A stretch of 64,000 nucleotides of DNA from Piscinibacter sp. (GTDB lineage: Bacteria; Pseudomonadota; Gammaproteobacteria; Burkholderiales; Burkholderiaceae_C), in the NCBI GenBank assembly GCA_016706565.1, contig JADJJI010000001.1, positions 248,001 to 312,000 of the forward strand, in the 5' to 3' direction. A program made the translations under genes and the position numbers. The notes beneath the pieces were generated by a model that saw nothing but the letters and a program-made list of their open reading frames with translations, was not told where the DNA came from and did not search any database. This document shows, in pieces, positions 59,869 through 64,000 of the stretch (its first letter is position 1; the number at the start of each line of letters is the position of its first letter).

Positions 59869-62190
59869 TCATGCCGCCTTGCCCCCCTTCTTGAGCAGCC
59901 GAAGCCCGTTGCCCACCACCAGGAGACTGGCCCCCATGTCGGCGAAGATCGCCATCCACATCGTCGCGCTGCCGAAGACCGCGAGCACCAGGAACACCGC
60001 CTTGATGCCCAGAGCCAGCGTGATGTTCTGCCACAGCACCACATGCGTCGAGCGTGACAGTTGAACCGTCTCGGCAATGCGGCGCAGATCGTCGTTCATC
60101 ACGACCACGTCCGCCGCTTCCATCGCCGTGTCGGTACCGGCCGCGCCCATCGCCACGCCGATATCGGCCTGCGCCAGGGCGGGCGCATCGTTGATGCCGT
60201 CGCCGGTCATCGCGGTCAGGCCATGTTCCGCTTGCAGCGCCTTGATCGCTTCGAGCTTGTCCTCGGGCAGCAAGTTCCCGCGCGCTTCGTCGATGCCGGC
60301 CTCGTGCGCGATGGCCGTGGCCGTGGCCTGGTTGTCGCCCGTCAGCATCACCGGTGTGATGCCCATTGCCTTCAGCGCTGCCACGGCTTCGCGGGACGAG
60401 TTTTTGATCGTGTCGGCAACGGCAAACAAGGCGATCGGGCCGGCGTCGGAGGCCAGCAGGCTGACGGTGCGGCCGGCTTCCTCATGGGTGCGCAAGCTCG
60501 CCTCGAGGGCCGGCGAACACTGGCCACGCTCCTCGATCAGCCGGTGGTTGCCCAGCACATAGGTGGTGCCGGCGATGTCCGCTTGTACCCCGCGACCGGC
60601 CAGCGCCTTGAAGTTCTGCGCCTGCACGCTGTTGGACTTGAGCCCCGCGGCGATGGCGCGAGACACCGGGTGGTCCGAGTGGCTGGCCAGCACGAAGGCC
60701 ATGTGCTCGGCGTTCGCGGCATCGGTTGCCGGATCGAGGACGGACCAGTCCACCAGCCGCGGCTTGCCCTCGGTGATTGTGCCGGTCTTGTCGAGCGCAA
60801 TTGCCTTGAGCTTGCGCGCCTCTTCCAGGTAGATGCCGCCCTTGATGAGGATGCCGCGGCGCGCTGCGGCTGCCAGGCCACTGACGATCGTCACCGGTGT
60901 GGAGATCACCAGCGCGCAGGGGCATGCGATGACCAGCAGCACGAGGGCCTTGTAGACGCCTTGCAGCCACGTCCAGCCGAGCAGCCAGGGGCCGAGCAGT
61001 GCCACTGCCACGGCGATCACGAACACCGCCGGCGTGTAGATCGCCGCAAACCTGTCGACAAAGCCCTGCGTCGGCGCCCGGGTCGCCTGAGCCTCCTCCA
61101 CAGCGTGGATGATGCGCGCCAAGGTCGAATTCGAGGCCAGTGCGGTGACCTCGAACTCGAATGTCCCCGACTCGTTGATCGTGCCGGCAAAGACCGGATC
61201 CCCGCTCGCCTTGTCGACGGGGATGCTCTCGCCGGTGACCGGTGCCTGGTTGATGCTGGTCTGGCCCGAGCGGACGACGCCGTCCATGGGAACGCGCTCC
61301 CCCGGCTTCACCCGCAGCAGAGCGCCAACCGCGACCTGGCCCACGGGCAGCGTCGCCCAGTTGCCATCGGCTTGGCGAACCGAAGCCTCCTCCGGCGCCA
61401 TCGCCAGCAGGCCCTTGATGGCGTTGCGCGCGCGGTCCACTGCCCTGGCCTCGATCGCCTCGGCGATGGCGTACAGCGCCATCACCATGGCGGCTTCCGG
61501 CCACTGGCCGATCGCGAAGGCGCCCGTCACGGCCACGGTCATCAGCGCGTTGATGTTCAGCCGCCCGTGCCGCAGCGCCGTCAGCCCCTTCTTGTAGACG
61601 TCGAAGCCGGCGAGCCAGATCGCGATGGCCGCGACGGCCAGACCGGCCCCCCGCCAGGCCGTGGTCTCCGGCGCAAAGTAGCCGATGATCTCGGCGCCGA
61701 TGGCCAGAGTCAGCGCCCCGGCCAGCTTGGGGACCTGACCTCGCACGACCTCGTGATCATGACCGTCGCCCGCCGCATGGCCGGCCTCCGGTTCGCCCCC
61801 GGCGATCGGCTGCGGGTCGAAGCCGGACTTGCGCACGGCCGCCAGCGCCGGCGCGATCGACGGCTCGTCGGCATCGATCGTGAGCACCCGCTGGCCCAGT
61901 TGGAATCGCAGACCGCGAATGCCGGGCATGCCGTCAAGGGCACGCCGGATCTCGGCCTCCTCGGCCGCGCAGTCCATCGTCGCGACCCGGAAACTGCGCC
62001 CCCGCGCTGACGGGGCGCCGGTTTGCACCGGCGTCGCGGGCATGGCGCAGGCGCCACAACCGTCGTCCGCGCACGCGGCTTCCTTCACCTGCGCTGGAGG
62101 GTGAATGTGCCGGGCGTCGTGGGCGTGGGTGTGACCATCGCAGTGATCGTGCTGGTGTGTGTTGCCGCCTTCGGCATGGGAATGGCTCAT
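59869..62190 (-). CDS. cadA: Cd/Zn/Pb-translocating P-type ATPase
   Basis: This 773-residue PIB-type ATPase has a His-rich N-terminus (HTHAHDARHIH), a metal-binding domain with MDCAAEE (about residues 72-78), the transmembrane CPC motif (ACPCALVIST), the phosphorylation site DKTGTIT, and MTGDGINDAPALAQADIG. It exports Cd, Zn or Pb from the cytosol. The start chosen is the ATG at 62190; a longer frame to 62220 is possible. It is divergent from cadR. Confidence 0.93.
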   Translation of the reverse strand: MSHSHAEGGNTHQHDHCDGHTHAHDARHIHPPAQVKEAACADDGCGACAMPATPVQTGAPSARGRSFRVATMDCAAEEAEIRRALDGMPGIRGLRFQLGQRVLTIDADEPSIAPALAAVRKSGFDPQPIAGGEPEAGHAAGDGHDHEVVRGQVPKLAGALTLAIGAEIIGYFAPETTAWRGAGLAVAAIAIWLAGFDVYKKGLTALRHGRLNINALMTVAVTGAFAIGQWPEAAMVMALYAIAEAIEARAVDRARNAIKGLLAMAPEEASVRQADGNWATLPVGQVAVGALLRVKPGERVPMDGVVRSGQTSINQAPVTGESIPVDKASGDPVFAGTINESGTFEFEVTALASNSTLARIIHAVEEAQATRAPTQGFVDRFAAIYTPAVFVIAVAVALLGPWLLGWTWLQGVYKALVLLVIACPCALVISTPVTIVSGLAAAARRGILIKGGIYLEEARKLKAIALDKTGTITEGKPRLVDWSVLDPATDAANAEHMAFVLASHSDHPVSRAIAAGLKSNSVQAQNFKALAGRGVQADIAGTTYVLGNHRLIEERGQCSPALEASLRTHEEAGRTVSLLASDAGPIALFAVADTIKNSSREAVAALKAMGITPVMLTGDNQATATAIAHEAGIDEARGNLLPEDKLEAIKALQAEHGLTAMTGDGINDAPALAQADIGVAMGAAGTDTAMEAADVVVMNDDLRRIAETVQLSRSTHVVLWQNITLALGIKAVFLVLAVFGSATMWMAIFADMGASLLVVGNGLRLLKKGGKAA

Positions 62191-62218
62191 CGCAGGAATC
62201 CTCTTTGACCTTGCCGCC

Positions 62219-62249
62219 ATTGCAAACCCTGTAGCCGGTGTAGAGTCAA
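62219..62249 (-). promoter_or_regulatory. MerR-type cadA promoter and operator
   Basis: On the minus strand TTGACT (62249-62244) and TGCAAT (62224-62219) are separated by a 19-bp spacer, the long spacing that MerR-family activators correct by twisting DNA. Between them lies the dyad ACTCTACACCGGCTACAGGGT (62246-62226), close to known CadR/PbrR operators. Confidence 0.75.
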
Positions 62250-62287
62250 GTCCCTCTCCCCATCAGGGAACCTGAAAGCTTGGAGCC

Positions 62288-62731
62288 ATGAAGATCGGAG
62301 CGCTGGCCGAGGCCACCGGAACACTCGTCGAGACGATTCGCTTCTACGAGCGCGAGGGACTGCTGCCGCCGCCGGCCCGGGCGGACAACAACTACCGCGT
62401 CTACCTGCCGGCGCATGCCGAGCGGCTCGCCTTCATCCGGCAGTGCCGCAACCTGGACATGACGCTCGACGAGATCCGGGCCCTCATCGCACTGCGGGAG
62501 TCGCCCGCGCAGGATTGTGGTGAGGTCAACGCCCTGCTGGACGAGCACATCGGCCACGTGGCGCACCGCATTCGCGAACTGCGAGCGCTGGAGAAGGATC
62601 TGAAGTCACTGCGCGCGCGGTGCGCATCGCCCCACGCCTTGGCGGATTGCGGCATCCTCACCGGCCTCGACCGCGCCGCCGCCGCGCCAGCGGCCCCGGC
62701 GAAGCGGCGCCACGTTCACGGCGCTCACTGA
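62288..62731 (+). CDS. cadR: CadR/PbrR-type MerR-family metal sensor
   Basis: This 147-residue activator has a MerR helix-turn-helix (MKIGALAEATGTLVETIRFYEREGLLPPP) and the metal-binding cysteines C77 (QDCGEVN), C112 and C121 (ARCASPHALADCG) that match Cd/Pb-type sensors. The C-terminus is His-rich (RRHVHGAH). It senses Cd(II) or Pb(II) and activates cadA through the divergent promoter. Confidence 0.9.
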   Translation: MKIGALAEATGTLVETIRFYEREGLLPPPARADNNYRVYLPAHAERLAFIRQCRNLDMTLDEIRALIALRESPAQDCGEVNALLDEHIGHVAHRIRELRALEKDLKSLRARCASPHALADCGILTGLDRAAAAPAAPAKRRHVHGAH

Positions 62732-62754
62732 GCCGGCGCATGCCTCAGGGCCAG

Positions 62755-62770
62755 ATGACAGAACTGTCAT
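62755..62770. promoter_or_regulatory. Perfect CusR/CzcR-type box upstream of czcE
   Basis: ATGACAGAACTGTCAT is a perfect dyad (extended to CAGATGACAG / CTGTCATCTG at 62752-62773) and matches the CusR/CopR-type consensus with a 2-bp centre. It lies about 100 bp upstream of czcE. Confidence 0.75.
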
Positions 62771-62872
62771 CTGCCGGTTCCGAGACTGTTGCCAGGCGAT
62801 TTCTAGAGTCCGTGGTCATGCCATCGGGGCATGCGGCTGAGCGAGAGCCGATCACACCACCACGAGGAACTC

Positions 62873-63223
62873 ATGCAATCACCTTCGTCATCCCTTCTCC
62901 GCCTGTCGGCCGCGCTGGTTGTGGCGGCCGCGCCTGCCGTCGGCTTCGCGGCTGGCGAGACCTTCATGAACGGGCAGTCCATCTACGGCCAGCCGGCCGC
63001 CGTGTCGAGCGCGGCTCGTGTCGTCAACCTGGCGCAGGCCCCGCGCCCGAACATCGCCTACGGCGAGACGGTCGCCTTCCGCGGCGACGCCGGACAGCAG
63101 TTCGCATGGACCTTCAATGGCCTGGACCAGCGTGGCGTCGACCTCGCCAAGATCGCACCGCCGGGCTTCGGCGCGAAATCCGCCGTCGCCTACGTCGGGC
63201 GCGATCCGTCCAACCGCCGCTGA
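62873..63223 (+). CDS. czcE: CzcE-family periplasmic metal-binding protein
   Basis: This 116-residue protein has a signal peptide (RLSAALVVAAAPAVGFAAG) and the CzcE core NIAYGETVAFRGDAGQQFAW then TFNGLDQRGVDLAKIAP. CzcE of Cupriavidus is a copper-binding periplasmic protein encoded next to czcRS; here it has moved about 6 kb away, still behind a CzcR-type box. CACGAGGAAC precedes the ATG. Confidence 0.8.
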   Translation: MQSPSSSLLRLSAALVVAAAPAVGFAAGETFMNGQSIYGQPAAVSSAARVVNLAQAPRPNIAYGETVAFRGDAGQQFAWTFNGLDQRGVDLAKIAPPGFGAKSAVAYVGRDPSNRR

Positions 63224-63343
63224 CCGCGGTCCGACGCGCGCACAAGCGCCGGCCGGGATCGGCCGGCGCGGCGGGCTTGACCCGGTAGTGGCTTCAGGGT
63301 CTGAAATGCGGCTGTCGCCGCCTGGAGCCACCCTGATCGAGTC

Positions 63344-64000
63344 ATGTCCGACACACCTTCGCCACTGCTTCGCAGCACGCCGCTGCTCGACACCCAACAT
63401 CCCGACCTCGAGCGGCTCGTCGCCGAACGGGGGTGGCGCGCGCTGCCGATGCGCGAGCGGATCGGCGCGGTCTACGACTTCGTCCGCGACGAGATCGCAT
63501 TCGGCTACAACGAGGCGGACGATCTGCCGGCATCCCGCGTGCTGGCCGACGGCCATGGGCAGTGCAACACCAAGGGCACGCTGCTTATGGCCTTGCTGCG
63601 CAGCGTCGGCGTGCCGTGCCGTTTCCACGGTTTCACCATCGACAAGGCGCTCCAGAAGGGCGCGATCACCGGGATTGCGTATGTCCTCGCGCCGCGGCGC
63701 ATCATCCACAGCTGGGTGGAGGTCTGGTTCGAGGGGCGATGGGTCTGTCTCGAAGGATTCATCCTCGACGCGCAATACCTTCGCAGCCTGCAACGCAGAT
63801 TCCCCGGTGCGCGACGCTTCTGCGGCTTTGGCGCCGCCACCCGGGACCTGTCGGCGCCGGACATCGAGTGGCGTGGCCAGGACACCTTCATCCAGAAGGA
63901 GGGCATCGTCGACGACTTCGGGATCTTTGACGATCCCGACGCGTTCTATGCCCTGCACGGCGCCAACCTGCGTGGTCCGAAGCGGTGGCTGTTCGTGCAC
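63344..64000 (+). CDS. Transglutaminase-like protease-fold protein (partial)
   Basis: The frame is open to the right edge, so the C-terminus is missing; 219 residues are visible. The catalytic triad of the transglutaminase-like fold is present: C74 in DGHGQCNTKG, H122 in RRIIHSWVEVW, and D140 in LEGFILD. The opening MSDTPSPLLRSTPLLDTQHP and the segment YDFVRDEIAFGYN precede it. Such bacterial proteins are cysteine proteases or peptide ligases. It is in the same direction as czcE, 120 bp after it. The function is not known. Confidence 0.75.
   Translation, partial: MSDTPSPLLRSTPLLDTQHPDLERLVAERGWRALPMRERIGAVYDFVRDEIAFGYNEADDLPASRVLADGHGQCNTKGTLLMALLRSVGVPCRFHGFTIDKALQKGAITGIAYVLAPRRIIHSWVEVWFEGRWVCLEGFILDAQYLRSLQRRFPGARRFCGFGAATRDLSAPDIEWRGQDTFIQKEGIVDDFGIFDDPDAFYALHGANLRGPKRWLFVH

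Noticed and set aside
1..64000. CRISPR array, insertion sequences or rRNA genes
   Set aside because: No regularly spaced repeats, transposase genes or rRNA-like sequence were found in either strand.

Overview
This 64 kb window comes from a very GC-rich betaproteobacterium, most likely a Burkholderiales member of the Rubrivivax/Leptothrix/Piscinibacter type. That placement is inferred from codon use, gene families and neighbourhoods; there is no rRNA in the window.

Positions 1-33.7 kb look like chromosomal backbone. They hold: the end of an MtrB/PioB-type outer-membrane barrel; a rquA-frdABCD operon (rhodoquinone synthesis plus fumarate reductase); amt behind a sigma-54-type promoter; alkC; small housekeeping genes (ArsC-like reductase, lipoprotein, MBL hydrolase, SDR, GFA protein); a marR-MFS unit divergent from a thioesterase gene; the Entner-Doudoroff pair edd-eda; chaC, a mocA-like gene and pdxH; a DUF2946 gene followed by a ZnuD-like TonB receptor broken by two frameshifts; a minus-strand cluster with a gluconate-dehydrogenase-like GMC enzyme and its subunit 3, an RHH protein, a glyoxalase, a PQQ-type sugar dehydrogenase, a cytochrome c and a PqqU-like receptor; a large AsmA/DUF748 protein; and a frameshifted YdcF gene.

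At 33,764-33,811 lies the 3' half of a tRNA-Lys(CUU) gene with no 5' half, the usual scar of integration into a tRNA gene. From there to the end the content is that of an integrated island: an XRE/nucleotidyltransferase pair, a phosphorothioate-DNA-type HNH restriction enzyme with a HIT protein, two tyrosine recombinases, a module with two different ParM-like actin ATPases around a small membrane protein, a toxin-antitoxin-like pair, and a heavy-metal block from 45.6 to 63.2 kb.

The metal block contains czcI-czcC-czcB-czcA-PII-like-czcD, czcRS, dsbA-dsbB-pcuAC, a frameshifted lspA, a zinc-ribbon gene, cadA with divergent cadR, and czcE. Three CusR/CzcR-type boxes (ATGACAG dyads) lie before czcR, before a small secreted-protein gene and before czcE, tying scattered genes into one predicted regulon. 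The window ends inside a transglutaminase-like gene. No intact tRNA-Lys is present, so the other island end is outside.

Quality warning: four apparent frameshifts (two in the ZnuD-like gene, one in ydcF, one in lspA) and a nearly pure G/C tract at about 21.40-21.76 kb suggest that some breaks are assembly or sequencing errors.
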